Assembly: GCF_004359215.1 (NCBI RefSeq)
Contig: NC_090620.1
Location: 2,109,945 to 2,171,660, forward strand
Source of the DNA: Bremia lactucae
Lineage: Eukaryota; Oomycota; Peronosporomycetes; Peronosporales; Peronosporaceae
DNA: 61,716 nucleotides
Direction: 5' to 3'
The notes beneath the pieces are model-generated. The model made no database searches. It was not told the origin of the DNA and saw only the letters and a list, made by a program, of their open reading frames with translations. Position 1 is the first letter of the stretch. The number at the start of each line of letters is the position of its first letter. Of the stretch, positions 30,267 to 41,898 are shown piece after piece. Position numbers and translations under genes: made by a program.

Positions 30267-33023
30267 GACTGTGGAAACATCGCACTTAAGGAGCATGCCA
30301 AGTGATGTACTAATGGCAATACTGGCTGAAGAAGGGGCGACTGAGTCATCGTTGGGAGTGCAGAGCGGTACGCTCATGCATTTTCACCAGCGACTTGGAC
30401 ACCTTTCCTTCGACACGGTGGAACGAATGGCGAAGGATCCTGCGTCAGGGATCAAATTCACGTATCGGCCCAGACTCACGTGTTTGTCATGTGCTGAAGG
30501 GAAGCAGACGAAGAATTCTCAATCGCAAAAAACACCGGCGTAAATGCACCAATCGACAGGATTGGTGGAGTTATATGCTCGGATCTAAAGGGAACTATGA
30601 CGCCTAAGGACCGACATGGAAACAGATATCTCGTGAATTTTATCGATCACAATTCGAATTACTGCCGCGTGTTTCTGGCCCCAACTAAGGATCAAGCAGC
30701 GAAGAAGTTTGAACACTTTTTGGTTTTTTTTGAAAAGCGATTTAATTGTCGTATTCACGTGCTACGTACGGACGGTGGCGGGGAGTACCAGAATGTGGAC
30801 TTATTCTGCAAGCGCACTGGAGTAGCCCGTCAAGTCTCAGAGGCAAGAAATCAAGCTTCGAACGGCAAGGCGGAGCGGATGCATCGGACCGTTCTCAATA
30901 TGGCTCGGTCCATGATTTTTGCAAGCCGCCTGCCCTTGACATTTTGGGGAGACGCCGTCGAATACACGGCGTACATCTTGAACAGGAGTCCGACAAGCGC
31001 AAACCTGCGACGCGCGTCGCCAATACAGGTTCTCACGAAGGTTGTCCCCGACTTGCGCAACATAGTGGTATTCGGCTCAAGTTGCACGGTCTATCGAGAC
31101 CCTCGCAAGAACTCGCTCGCACAACGAGCACAAGTTGGCATTATCGTCGAGAGGAGCGACGAAACTAAAGGCTATCGAGTATTTTTGCAAAAGGACAACG
31201 TCGTGGTCGTCACGCAGCATGTGAAAAACATTGCGACGCTCAGTGACGAGCAAAATGAACCTATTCAGCGCGCACTCAAATACGAAGATCAAGCCGGAAC
31301 AGCTGTTTCCAGGAGTGCAGAATCGTCTGAATTGTCGACGGCGTCACTAGCGGTCTCATCAAAGCAGAAGAAGAAAGGAAAATTAACTGTGGGTAGCGGA
31401 CGATCGAAGGAGAAGTCATGGACCCGCTCGTCACACGGCACGCGTGGTGCGACGAAGCGAGCTCAGGAAGTCGCGGCACAGGAGGAGCCAGCGAGTAATA
31501 CGAGCATCGTAAACCATGTGTACGAGCGTGATCCGAAGAACTACGGCGAAGCAATGCGAAGTCCTAAAAGCGAGGACTGGAAGAAGGCGATGTGTGAAGA
31601 ATTGGAAGCGCTCGAGAACAACGACGTTTGGCATCTTATCAAGCGTCCGAGCAGCAGCAATGCACTCCACACGAAGTGGGTGTACAAGACAAAGATGACT
31701 GCTGATGGGGATGTCGAACGCCCTAAAGCGCGACTTGTGGCGTGCGGCAATGAGCAAGTGTTTGGAGTTGACTATGTCCTCACATTTGCTGCCGTGATGG
31801 ACATGTCAACGGTGAAGATAATATTGGCTCTAGCAGCTACGTGGGGAGTCGTCGCAAAGCATGGCGACATCCCTAATGCCTACTTAAAGGCTGACAAAGA
31901 GGCTGATTTGAAGATACTTCTACAAGTACCAAGAGGAATGGACGTGAGCAGTGATACTATCAAGTCACTAGGGACATCGAGCGTGAGTGAACTGGCTTTA
32001 CAGCTTCGCAAGAGTTTGTACGGCCTTAAACAGGCCGGGAGGCTCTGGAGCCAATTACTACATGCACGGCTTATTGACGTTGGTTTCCAGCAGTGCGTGT
32101 CGGATATGTGTTTATACTGGTAGAAGGATGGGAGAGACCTCGTGATTGTCGGGGTCTACGTTGATGACTTGCTAGCTACTGGTACGGACGCGGCAGCAGT
32201 CGACCGTTTCTTCGCGAGTCTAAGCAGTCTGTCTATCAAGGACCTAGGAGCAGTCAACAAGTTCCTAGGAATGCGTGTGGAGATTGACAATGAAGGAGGA
32301 TATATTATCGATCAAGAAGTTGCAATTAACGACATCCTGAAAGATCATGGTCTCGAAGATGCAAACTCAACGCGGACTCCCATCGGTGCAGATTGTTACG
32401 AGGTCCCGACAACAGACAGCGCTCTGCTTGTTGATGCAGAAGGAGGAGCTCCAAGCATTCGAAGCTTCCAATCGCTAGTCGGTAGTCTTCTCTGGGTGTC
32501 GAGATGTGCGCGGCCAGACATTGCATTTGCCGTCCACAAGGCGACGCGCCAGACGCACCAGCCGCGAGTCCATGATTACAAGCTCGCGAAACGCATCGCG
32601 AGGTACTTGAAGGGTACCTGCAGCTTCAAGCTACGGATGACACCGGCGACGAGCGCGCGCGAGACAGTGAACTTGGAGTCGTACTCAGACGCGGACTTCG
32701 CTGCTGATAAGCTGGACCGAAAGTCGTTGACGGGCGGGGTCATCTTCTTGAACGGCATGGCGGTGAGTTGGACGGCCAAGAAACAAGGCGGCGTCTCTCT
32801 AACCACCATGGAAGCCGAATTTGTTGCCGCTTCGGAGCAAACGCGCGAGTTACTTGGGATCCGAGAGATGCTGCGCGGGATGCCACCTGGACTGCCGATG
32901 ACGCTGTACATCGATAATCAAGCCGCTATCAAGCAGCTGGATGGCGAGGCGTCTTCCTTGAAAGCCAAGCACATCGATGTGCGGCTCAAGTTTGTGCGGG
33001 ACTACTCACGACGTCAGGTCTGA
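30250..33023 (+). pseudogene. Copia Pol: GAG-pre-integrase, integrase, reverse transcriptase, RNase H
   Basis: Zinc-binding pre-integrase region at 30380-30500 (HFHQRLGHLSFDTVERMAKD; CLSCAEGKQTKNS), a shift at about 30540, then one long frame from about 30560. Integrase: DLKGTMTPKDRHGNRYLVNF, LRTDGGGEYQN, NGKAERMHR (the D, D, E residues). Reverse transcriptase: HTKWVYKTKMTADGDVERPK, KARLVACG, YLKADKEADL, LYGLKQAGRLWSQLL, YVDDLLATG (catalytic DD at 32163-32168). RNase H: YSDADFAADKLDRKSLTGG, EAEFVAASEQTREL, YIDNQAAIKQLD. A single TAG at 32121 interrupts the reverse transcriptase just before YVDD. Otherwise well preserved. Confidence 0.9.
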
Positions 33024-33160
33024 CGCCCAGGTCGCTGGCCTAATGACGCAGGCCCTGGATGCGGCCAAGCTTGCGTCGCTGTGCGAGTTGATGAGCCTCG
33101 GGTAGAGGCAGGACTCGAGGAAAAGAAGGGGTTTATGGTGGTGCCGCAGTCGAGGAGGAG

Positions 33161-33362
33161 TGTTGAAGGAAGATTTGGACATGGGCAAGGACGGGGCGAG
33201 ATACGACTGATGACACTACCTGTCTTTCCTGACCGGTCAACCTAGGTGTTGCACTGCAACCAACCGATTGATTGGTGAGGAAGGTTACAAGTTTGAACGG
33301 TTTACTGGTAGGCTAAAACGTAATAACAGAATCCTTTTTACTATCGAGCATTAATTTGAACA
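33161..33362 (+). repeat. Copia 3' LTR
   Basis: Second 202-bp LTR, followed directly by the target duplication ATGGG. Confidence 0.95.
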
Positions 33363-33367
33363 ATGGG

Positions 33368-33806
33368 AACAGTTCGGGTGGAGTTCGAGCCCTCGCTCTA
33401 GCAATTACGATATCCTTTCCACCTTCGCATGTTACACAAATCAGAAATAAATACGTAAGATGTCTCCTTGACCGTATCATGTTCACAACATTGACCATAT
33501 TACGATTGGACCGTGCACTCGGCTCCACCCACCAGATTACCACAATTATAACTTTTTTTCATCGTAGTGATCATATGCACACGACTTCATCATCTTCCTT
33601 TTAACGGAGCTAATTACTAAGACAAATTCAACACGTTAATTTTCAGATTTCTGGTTTTGCCGTGGCTTATTGTGACAGCCTGATGTAGCCATATACAACC
33701 GCCGTCACTATAGGCGCACAAATGATGATATACTTGTTGCATCGTACTCAGCTGGTTATTGACTGTATACCCAAGTTGAAGCACCTTTATTGCAAAACTT
33801 TTCATC
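33368..33806. promoter_or_regulatory. Upstream region of the trehalose gene
   Basis: No gene. The Copia element now sits 440 bp before the ATG, so the original upstream sequence beyond that has been displaced by 3.9 kb. ACTTTTCATC lies just before the ATG. Confidence 0.4.
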
Positions 33807-36800
33807 ATGGCGCCTCCCGATGGCTGGACACCCAAGACGCCGGTCATAGTTGCCAGTAATCGCCTGCCCGTGCGTCTTAACAAGACAAACGACGGTCACT
33901 GGAGCGTCAAGTGGGCTGGGGATCGCATGATTGATTCTCAAAATGGATTGTCCCACTATGAAGTCTCCCAGCGCGCTTCGATCAAGTTTGTCGGTAGCGT
34001 GGCCGACGTGGATATACCGCTTAAGGACCAAGACGAGATTGAAGCTCTATTGCGGGAATTCAATTGCTTTCCAGTGTTTCTCGAGCTTCAGGAAGCCAAA
34101 CTATACTATGAAAAATTCTGCAAACAGACGCTATGGCCTGCATTTCACAACGTCGTCGATGTCTACAGTCCTGTCGACGTGGTTCTAGATGTCGAAGCTC
34201 AGCAGAATGTGACACCTACTGCCCATTATTGGAACCCAGACCGGCAAAAAGTGGCGTGGCAAGCTTATGTTAATGTCAACCAATTGTACGCTCACAAAAT
34301 TTGTGAGCTTTATGACCAAGGAGACGTCGTGTGGATACAAGATTATCACTTGCTTTTGACTCCCAGTTATATCGTGCGAAAGCTACGAGCTGCAAATGTA
34401 GGATTGTTCTTGCACGTGCCGTTTCCATCGTCGGAAGTCTTTCGGACTTTATCGATGAGAAAAGAGTTGCTACGTGGCATGTTAAATGCGGATCATATTG
34501 GTTTTCATTTGTTTGAGTACGCAAGGCACTTTATGTCGGCGTGTCGGCGCATCTTGGGACTCCGTTATCGACCAGTTTTAAGAGGGCAGTTGGGAATCGA
34601 CTATGGAGGACGACGCGTTGCTGTGACGTGTAGCCACATGGCGATTGATGTATCGAATATTGAAAACACGCTGAATACAAAAGATGTGCGGGATCTGATT
34701 GTGATTCTCCGACAAAAGTACCGAGATAAGAAAATTTTTGCAGGATGTGACACGATTGAGAGGCTAAAGGGCATTCCGTCGAAGATGCTGGCGTTTGATG
34801 GTTTCTTGTCACGATGTCCAGACTTTATTGAGAAAGCCGTGCTTGTACAGAAAGGAATTCATCGACGAGGTCGCGTCACGGACTACTTGCAGAGCAAAAA
34901 GGAGATTGGATTAGTAGTGCAAGCGATTAATCAAAAATATTATGACGTTGCCAAAGGAAATGTTATCGACTATGAAGAAGTGGAAGAATTTCCATTTCAA
35001 GAGCGTGTGGCGCTTTGGAGGGTCGCTGATGTGCAGATTACGACAGTGCTACGAGACGGACTTAATATGACGCCGTTCGAGTATATTGCCACACATAAGT
35101 ACGATGAGCGCATGTGCGATTCTGCGGGGAGTCTGACGTCTATCTTGTGTTTGTAGATCGTCACCCGGTGTACTCATTCTTAGTGAGTTTTCTGGGAGTA
35201 GCCGCTTGCTAAGCGGAGCCTTAACTGTGAATCCTTGGGAATTGGATCAAGTAATTGACGCGCTACGAGATGCTGTGTATATGCCCGCGAATGAACGAGA
35301 GCACCGGCGTAATGACGACTACCAATTTGTTGTGGCTAATCCTCCACGTCGCTGGGCCAAGTGTGTTTTAACGGACATTGTAAACGCACGAAAAAAAGAC
35401 GAATCGTTCGTATACATGGGCACCGGTTTTGGTCTGGATTTTCGTTTGATGGAAGTCAGTGCACATTTTCGGGTACGCTGGAAATAATATGTCGAGAAGA
35501 ATGCGTTTAACCTTGGCTGTCTACTTTTGTCATACACTAGAAATTGACTGGGCAAGAGCTTGCTCCAGCCTATCGAACGAGTCGAAGTCGAGCCGTCTTT
35601 CTAGACTATTACCGGACGCTAGCTCCAGATGTATCGACATTAATGGGCGTGCGATGGCCTGATGTACCATTAAGCGCTTTATCTACATTGGAGCTGCTGT
35701 GTAAAGACCCTCGTAACATGGTGTTTATCGTCAGTGGCTGCCATTGCGATCTCCTCGCTCAAAAGTTTGGTGGAGTTCCAGGCTTGGGACTTGTGGCAGA
35801 GCACGGCTATTTTATTCGACGTGCGGTACTCGGCAAGGACGCTCGCATTGGACGCCCTTGGGAGCGACATGGCGATCTTTTAGTAGCGGAGGGTGTACAT
35901 CAGCAATGGCGTGTTAAAGCGGAAAAGATCATTCAATTGTACGTGGATCGTACAAACGGCTCTACATTAGAATGTCGACAAAGTGCCGTGCTCTTTCGGT
36001 ATGGCAAGTCCGATTTTGATTTTGGCGCATTGCAGGCAGCGGAGCTTAAGGATCATCTTGAGGGTGTCTTTGAGGTATGACACAAGGCTTTGCCCTTCAT
36101 AGGACGTGGTTAATGTATTAAATTGCTGTTGCAGGGCTGGCCATTAAATGTTGTTCAAGGAAAGGATTACATTGAAGTGCGACCTGAAGGAGTTGGAAAG
36201 GGCAAAGTAATCGGTCACTTGCTAAACCAGCTACGCATAGATGGAAATTCGGCGGATTTTGTGCTGTGCATTGGAGATGACGTAGCCGACGAGCTCATGT
36301 TTGAGCAGTTGAATACCATGGTTGCGCATCAAGAGCTCTTAGAAGGTAACGTTTATTTCATCAAACGTACGCAGATTGAGTGTCGTCTTACGATTGTCTT
36401 GCAGACAAAGTATTTACGTGCACTGTAGGTCAAAAGCCATCGAAAGCCAATTTTTTTGTCGATGACTACACGGACGTAATTGCGCTTCTACAATCCTTAA
36501 AAGTCGTCGCTACAAAGGTACCAATGAGAGCAGCACTGTTTGCGTTGCATGAGGCCTTTTATCTGATTTGTGTGAATTCGGGCAAGTCCAGTCGAACAGG
36601 AACTATTCGTTATCGGATTTGCAGTCATTCGTTAGAAACTCACGGCCGTTTCTTTCATCTTCGTCGCATGGCCATTCAGCAGATCCAAGACATGCATCAT
36701 TGGACAAGGTGATTCGAAAGTCCGCGAGTCGCCGCGTATTGCATAGGCAGTTGTGAGTGATGTGGCCGAAACGATTGAGACGAATAACATACTTAAGGAT

Positions 36801-37073
36801 CGTTCGTGTCTGTATAGGGCTCCTGTGATTGAAGATCAAATTGTAAGTCCAGAGGTTGGAAGGAATGGAGTTCGACAGCCTCTACCAAGGCATCATAAAC
36901 TCATGTGGATAAGTCGCTTACAGCAGCTTGGAGCGGGGGCTATTTTAATTGGAATACTACGCTGGCGAAGTGGGATAAAGAATCCTCGAGAAAAAAGAGT
37001 GCTAATGTACCTCGTGGCGTCACTTGGAGTATTCTATGCCATCTTGCGCGCACGTATAAAGTCACACAAGTGA
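33807..37073 (+). pseudogene. Trehalose-6-phosphate synthase/phosphatase, with four apparent single-base deletions
   Basis: Coding parts 33807-35472, 35541-36074, 36135-36345 and 36405-37073, with GT-AG introns of 68, 60 and 59 bp. The synthase domain (GT20) covers the first 480 residues: VIVASNRLPVRL, VWIQDYHLLLTPSYI, LFLHVPFPSSEVFRTL, HIGFHLFEYARHFM, DGLNMTPFEYIA. The HAD phosphatase domain follows. Motif I reads FLDYYRTLAP, where active phosphatases have DYDGT, so the second Asp is lost and the domain is probably inactive or binding-only; GDDVADELMF (motif IV) is kept. The C-terminus has two hydrophobic segments (LGAGAILIGILRW; VLMYLVASLGVFYAIL). The frame is lost by one base near 35110, 35168, 36555 and 36750. 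Decay or consensus error cannot be told apart here. Normal role: makes trehalose from UDP-glucose and glucose-6-phosphate. Confidence 0.85.
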
Positions 37074-37614
37074 ATACGACACATTTTATACTCTTATTCA
37101 TTAAAAGAAAAAGATTCTGGTTTATTGTGCACTTTTAAAGAACACCATTTTTTGTAAAGCGCACGATATACTCGACCCTTTCGGATAGTGATTGCAAGCT
37201 TCGCTCGTAAAAGTTGTACCTCGAACAACGCACTGCGAGATAGTATACACATGACGCTTCCATATCCCAGTATTTCAAGATGTAGGTTGATTGCTTTGGC
37301 AGCATAACAACCATTCATTAGCAATCGTTTGCATCTAGCTCTTTTATAAAATGAAACTCTAAAATGGCCGTCGCGCTCGCAAGAAAACGTTACGCGCATT
37401 CGTAAGTGCCATTGACGTTTGTGCTTGTCAATGTTTCAACGCGAGCAATCTCGTGCGCCTTGCCCGCGCTATAGTTTCGTCACTTGCATGTTTTAATACG
37501 ATGCTTCACGATTGCAAATGTCGTACAACTATTTATGTTGTCCACTCCATTATAAGCTCCCACACCATCCACCCCAATTTTTCATCTTTCGCTCAAGGAT
37601 TTTCGTGTCGTAGT
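37074..37614. other. Intergenic, between the trehalose and U2AF genes
   Basis: No gene recognised. An upstream in-frame ATG at 37501 could extend the U2AF protein by 38 residues, but that stretch is not RS-like. Confidence 0.5.
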
Positions 37615-40022
37615 ATGGGACGCCGGGATGAAGAGATGGAATCAGGCCGTCGCCATGGACGTCGTCGGGCGTCCCCGAGTCCAATCCCCGAGGAAGAAAA
37701 TGAAGAAGCTATTCGAAACAAGCTCCGTGAGTCTGGCTGGAAAAAGTACCGTGCCGACAGCATGGAACACGCGGAGGCTTCGACCGAGTACGAGAAGGCG
37801 GCCAAAGACCGGGTCGGAATGGGCTCTCCACGGCCTCTTGACGACCGACGGGGTACCAAATCGTCTCGAAGCTCGCGACACTCGCGCTCTCCTCGGCGGC
37901 GCGAACATCGGAGTTCCCGCAGGAAATCCTCGGGCCATCGACGTCGGTCGCCGTCTGGCTCGCCGGCGTCGCGCCCTCATTCTCGGTCAAGATCTGCAAG
38001 TCGACGACATCGTCGACACTCGTCTTTGTCAAGAAAACGCCATTCTTCACGTTCGCCATCCCGCGTGCTCGTTTCGAAGCGATCGCGTCGTGTCTCGAGT
38101 CAATCCCGATCGACGTCGGCAAGTATGAAGCCAAAGACGCGCTCGGATCGCGAGAAAAAAGAGCGAAAACAAAGTGATGAGATGGAGACCATGAAACAAG
38201 ATGTTGTAGAATTGGAAAAGAACGATGAGAGAGCGAGTGGCTTCGAACCGGACAAGGAAGTGAAAGACGACGTCCGTCATCGATCAAGAAAAAGCAGTCG
38301 CCGGTCGAGATCCGGATCATTACCCTCGCCGTCACGATCTCTACGACGCCGACGCCATCGACGTTCTTCGTACTCTCGCTCGCACTCTTTATCGCGTCCT
38401 CGGCGTCCGCGACGTGGTGGCTCGCGCTCCCGATCGCGTTCGGTTCCAAGAGATCGACGACCGCGTGGACGTGAGCGTCGTACTCGTCGTCGAGGTCGTA
38501 GTTACAGTCGTAGCCCGAGTTACAGCCGTCGCCGTAATCGTACTGATCGCTCCAGCTCCCGTGACCGACCGCGTCGTGATACCAAAGACGTTGCTGAACC
38601 ACTCCAACCTGCTCCCGATGCGGCACCTCCTGCTACAATGGAAACTGCTCCAGCCGCTCCTACCACGAGTGTGAACCCCACGATTACACAATTAATGGCG
38701 CAGTATCCAACCATGAGTTTACAGGACATTATTGCGAAAATGCAAGCATCGAACGTCACCATGGCGGCTGCTGTGGCACAGAAACCCGCTCGGGAACTCT
38801 ACGTGGGCAACTTGCCTCCTAGTGTCACGGGTCCCCAACTTCAGGAGTTTTTAAGCACGATTGTGCAGCAAGTGGGGCTTACGACTCAACCAGGGAATCC
38901 GATTATCAACACGTGGATTTCAACGGATGGCCACTTTGCTTTTTGTGAAATGCGTTCGGTGGAGGAATGCAACTTGGCTTTATTACTGAATCAACTTTCG
39001 CTTCTTGGCCAACCGCTGAAATTTGGACGACCTCGTAGTTTTATGGGACCCCCTCAACCAATGCCTCAGATTTCGGCGCGAACGCAGACTGCTTTGATTA
39101 ATTTAGGCTGCTCTCCGAACCCAGCGTGGTTTGCTCAGCCCACGTTGCCAGGTATGGAGACGAATATGGCCGAGTCAACGTTAGCCGAAGCGACTTTATC
39201 TGCCATTGCAGCGGCTCAGCCGACGAACTTATCGTCAGGAGTCGCTAATTTGGAGCATCACCGTCTTCTTATGTCGAATATACCAGTTGTGCTGACCGAA
39301 GCCCAGATCAAGGAATTAGTGGAGCCTTTTGGAAAGCTTCAATTATTCACGCTTGTAAAAGACCCGGTTACGGGTGCTTCTTTAGGCAATGCTTTGTTTG
39401 AATACGAGGACAATTCTGTTGCGGCGCAAGCCGTCGAAGGGTTGAATGGGCTTAGTATTGGCGGTATTTTATTGTCAGTTCAACGTCAGCCTAGCACCAA
39501 TGGCGTTCGAACGATTCAAGCGGACCAACTTAGTGCTGTGTTGAAAATGGTATGTCTTGGTCTGGGGCTATTGTGATGCCGCGTGGCTCATCTTCGTTGA
39601 TCTGTGCAGGAGAATATGGTGATGATTGAGGAGCTTAACGATGACGACGAGTACGCGGACCTTGCTGAAGATGTCGAGGAAGAATGCAAGCGCTTTGGAA
39701 ATGTAATTGGCATGGAAATTCCACGTCCAAAGGTGCGTCTAGTGATTCTTTGCGCGCACATTTCAAGCGCTTCGAATCTTATTGCTTGGTATTTTGCGTA
39801 TAGGATGGCGAAGAGGTTGCTGGTTTGGGCTGTATCTACGTTCGCTTTGAAAAGCAAGAGGAAGCTGTATCTGCTTTAAAGGTACAAGACAGTCTACATT
39901 CAATGCTCTGGTACGCTTACTCACCGTGCTTTTAGGCCTTAAACGGACGCAAATTTGGCGGAAACATCGTGAATGTCAGTTATTACCCACAAGAAAAGTT
40001 TGAAATTCACGAATTGTCGTAA
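37615..40022 (+). CDS. U2AF2: Splicing factor U2AF large subunit (U2AF65)
   Basis: Exons 37615-39549, 39610-39732, 39804-39881 and 39936-40022; introns 60, 71 and 54 bp, all GT-AG and phase 0; 740 residues. I chose the MGRRDEEMESGRRHGRR start because the RS-type region begins there. Residues 1-340 are an unusually long Arg/Ser domain (RSRSRSVPRDRRPRGRERR). RRM1 at about 393-475 (ELYVGNLPPSV; DGHFAFCEMRS), RRM2 at about 549-627 (RLLMSNIPVVLTEAQIKELV; GNALFEYED), and the C-terminal UHM at 646-740 (NMVMIEELNDDDEYADLAED; GLGCIYVRFEKQEEAVSALK; GRKFGGNIVNVSYY, including the R-x-F loop). U2AF65 binds the polypyrimidine tract through RRM1-2 and SF1/SF3b1 through the UHM. The human protein is 475 residues; the difference is mostly the RS domain. 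Confidence 0.93.
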
Positions 40023-41078
40023 GCAAATTGACTGACATGCGTTCTTTTGCGGTCTACTGTCTCCTTTGATAATCCATGCGGTTGAGTTGGAGGAAGGCTC
40101 GATACTTGTGACTACAGACGTCGATAAAGGCGCAACGATCTTGCGGGAAGGTTTGTACGGAGAGCCTCCCCAGGACACTGCGCGCAAATAAATCCTAATA
40201 AAACCGTTGCTGTCGCGATATGTAGATCGAATCCAATGAACTTGGTCTTCTATTTTGTGTGCGCGTGGGCTTCTAATTTGTTGAAAATTGTATTTTGTGT
40301 ACTATGTTATTTGTTGTGGTTAACTGATTCGCTACCTGTGCTCGTGTAGAACTTTATAAGCAACTAACACACAGAAACGTATGCCGATTTGTATGTCGTA
40401 ATGCACTGACGCGAGGGAGGAAGGATTTAGCAATTAATTGCGATGTGAGGCTTGCAAAAGTTCAAAAATTGCCTCTTGCAGACGAATGATTTTCATTTGT
40501 GGAGCGCACTATGAATAAGATTTGCTTGTGACTTACTCAAAAGTCACGCACGTGTAGGACACGCAAAATGAAGCAACGCATGTGCGGAAGTAAATTATTG
40601 TCGATCTAAACTTGATGCCGTAAAGTCTCGAATTGTCGTTCAGGTGCTTGTCATCGTCTTGCAACGCGAGTGTGCTATAATTCTAGAACATTTAGGAGCA
40701 AAAGTGGAAACAATGAGCACGGCGCCTCTTGGCACGATCCTAAATGGACGGGTTGCCGTTTCATAAATATTATTTATGTAAGAGGAACAATCAGTATTAT
40801 TTTCCATAAGTGGAAACAAATAAACAAGTATCAAATTAGGGAATTGTTAAATGCACTGCATTTTTTACTAAATACACCCAATACACCTCATACACCATAC
40901 TCATGCCACACCACACTGCGCGCAAACTTGATCCACCGTTGCACAATAATCCAGGCACGTCTAGGACCGTAAACAAACCCAAAATTCATACCATAAAAAG
41001 TTATTATCAGTTAACTACCTTCCATCAATCAAGCCTAGTCTGGATCCGCTTCAGCCAAAAGTTGGACTGCGCTAAACT
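40023..41078. other. Intergenic with a short open stretch and a repeat
   Basis: Just after the U2AF stop, 40065-40196 reads SPLIIHAVELEEGSILVTTD through GLYGEPPQDTARK to a stop. It may be an extra exon or a chance frame, as no in-phase acceptor is clear. 40780-40950 resembles 46190-46330. Otherwise nothing. Confidence 0.4.
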
Positions 41079-41519
41079 TGTAACGGGGCACTGCGGACTT
41101 GTACTACTTCAGTACAAGTCTACTTCGCCCTGCCTAAGTGCGAGTGGTGCCTCACGTCACTTCACGTACAGTAGTACGTGCAGAGGAAGACTCTCTTTAA
41201 AACACTTGCTATAAAGAGGGTTAATAGAAAACTGATTTAAATATAATTAAGCTCTTCTTGTATATCTACTTAATACTAGCTCAATTTTAAACTAATACAA
41301 AACATGTACTTAAAGTCTCATCTGTCTTTCTTTTTGTGCGCGTCCAGCGCGACTGGACCGCGGAAAAAGTAATTATAATGGTCTATATCTACCAATAGAT
41401 AACCTTTTAGAATATTACCATGTAAAGTAATATTCTCCAAATATTATCTACCTTCATAGATAATTTATCAATTAACAATCTTAAGGTGTTAATTTCATGT
41501 AACGATACACCCCGTTACA
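41079..41519 (-). mobile_element. Solo LTR, family C2
   Basis: Minus strand TGTAACGGGGTGTATCG to GTGCCCCGTTACA, 441 bp, with the C2 block around ggaccgcgg and the hairpin gacttgtact/acttc/agtacaagtc. aaact occurs on both sides (41074-41078 and 41521-41525, one base out of register), compatible with a 5-bp target duplication. Gypsy integrase sequence follows on the right, so it landed in an older element. Confidence 0.85.
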
Positions 41520-41525
41520 AAAACT

Positions 41526-41890
41526 GGAACAATGCAGCCAAAGCGCATCCACAGGCCGTGTCTTTGCTGACGCGATATTTTTACTCCATGGGTTTCCCCT
41601 TGACCTGGTCTCGGATCGAGACCCCAGATTCACGGCGGAGTTTTGGCAATCTGTGTTTAAATCACTTGGAACATTGCTTTAAATGTTAGCTTCTGACCAT
41701 CCTGAAACAGGTGGTCAGACATAACGTGCAAATCGTACATTCGAAGAGATGATTCGCGGATACGTCCTCGTTTTTACGCGTTGGAGCGAGTCCTTGCCGA
41801 GGATAAAATTTGCCATCAACACTTCAGTGCAGGCTTCTACAAAGCATTCACCGTTATTCGCAAGTGGCTTACGCCATTCGGACACCACGG
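41526..41890 (+). pseudogene. Gypsy integrase core remnant
   Basis: Broken plus frames give LVSDRDPRFTAEFWQSVFKS, then LASDHPETGGQT with RANRTFEEMIRGYV, then SLPRIKFAINTSVQASTKHS and GLRHSDTT: the D,D-35-E core of a Gypsy integrase different from families B and D above. Several stops and shifts. Confidence 0.75.
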
Positions 41891-41898
41891 GTAGAGGG

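Larger units (their letters stand above)
29420..33367 (+). mobile_element. Complete Ty1/Copia element with target duplication
   Basis: LTRs of 202 bp at 29425-29626 and 33161-33362 (start TGTTGAAGGAAG, end TTAATTTGAACA) differ at 5 positions (97.5 % identical by my count), so the insertion is fairly recent. Target duplication ATGGG at 29420-29424 and 33363-33367. The primer-binding-site region GGTTATGAGCCC starts at 29627. The purine tract GAGGAGGAG precedes the 3' LTR. The inside is shorter than usual because most of gag and the protease are deleted. The Pol order INT-RT-RH is that of Copia. Confidence 0.95.

Noticed and set aside
29851..30543. 230-codon plus frame as an independent gene inside the Copia element
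   Set aside because: Its second half is the Copia pre-integrase region and its first half is the shifted Gag sequence; it spans the gag deletion junction.
37628..38128. 166-codon plus frame overlapping the U2AF start
   Set aside because: Shifted reading of the same RS-coding sequence; no independent evidence.
37709..38626. 305-codon minus-strand frame opposite the U2AF RS domain
   Set aside because: The Arg/Ser codons (CGN, TCN, CGA) of the RS domain keep the other strand free of stops. The frame has no domain, and the sense gene is certain.
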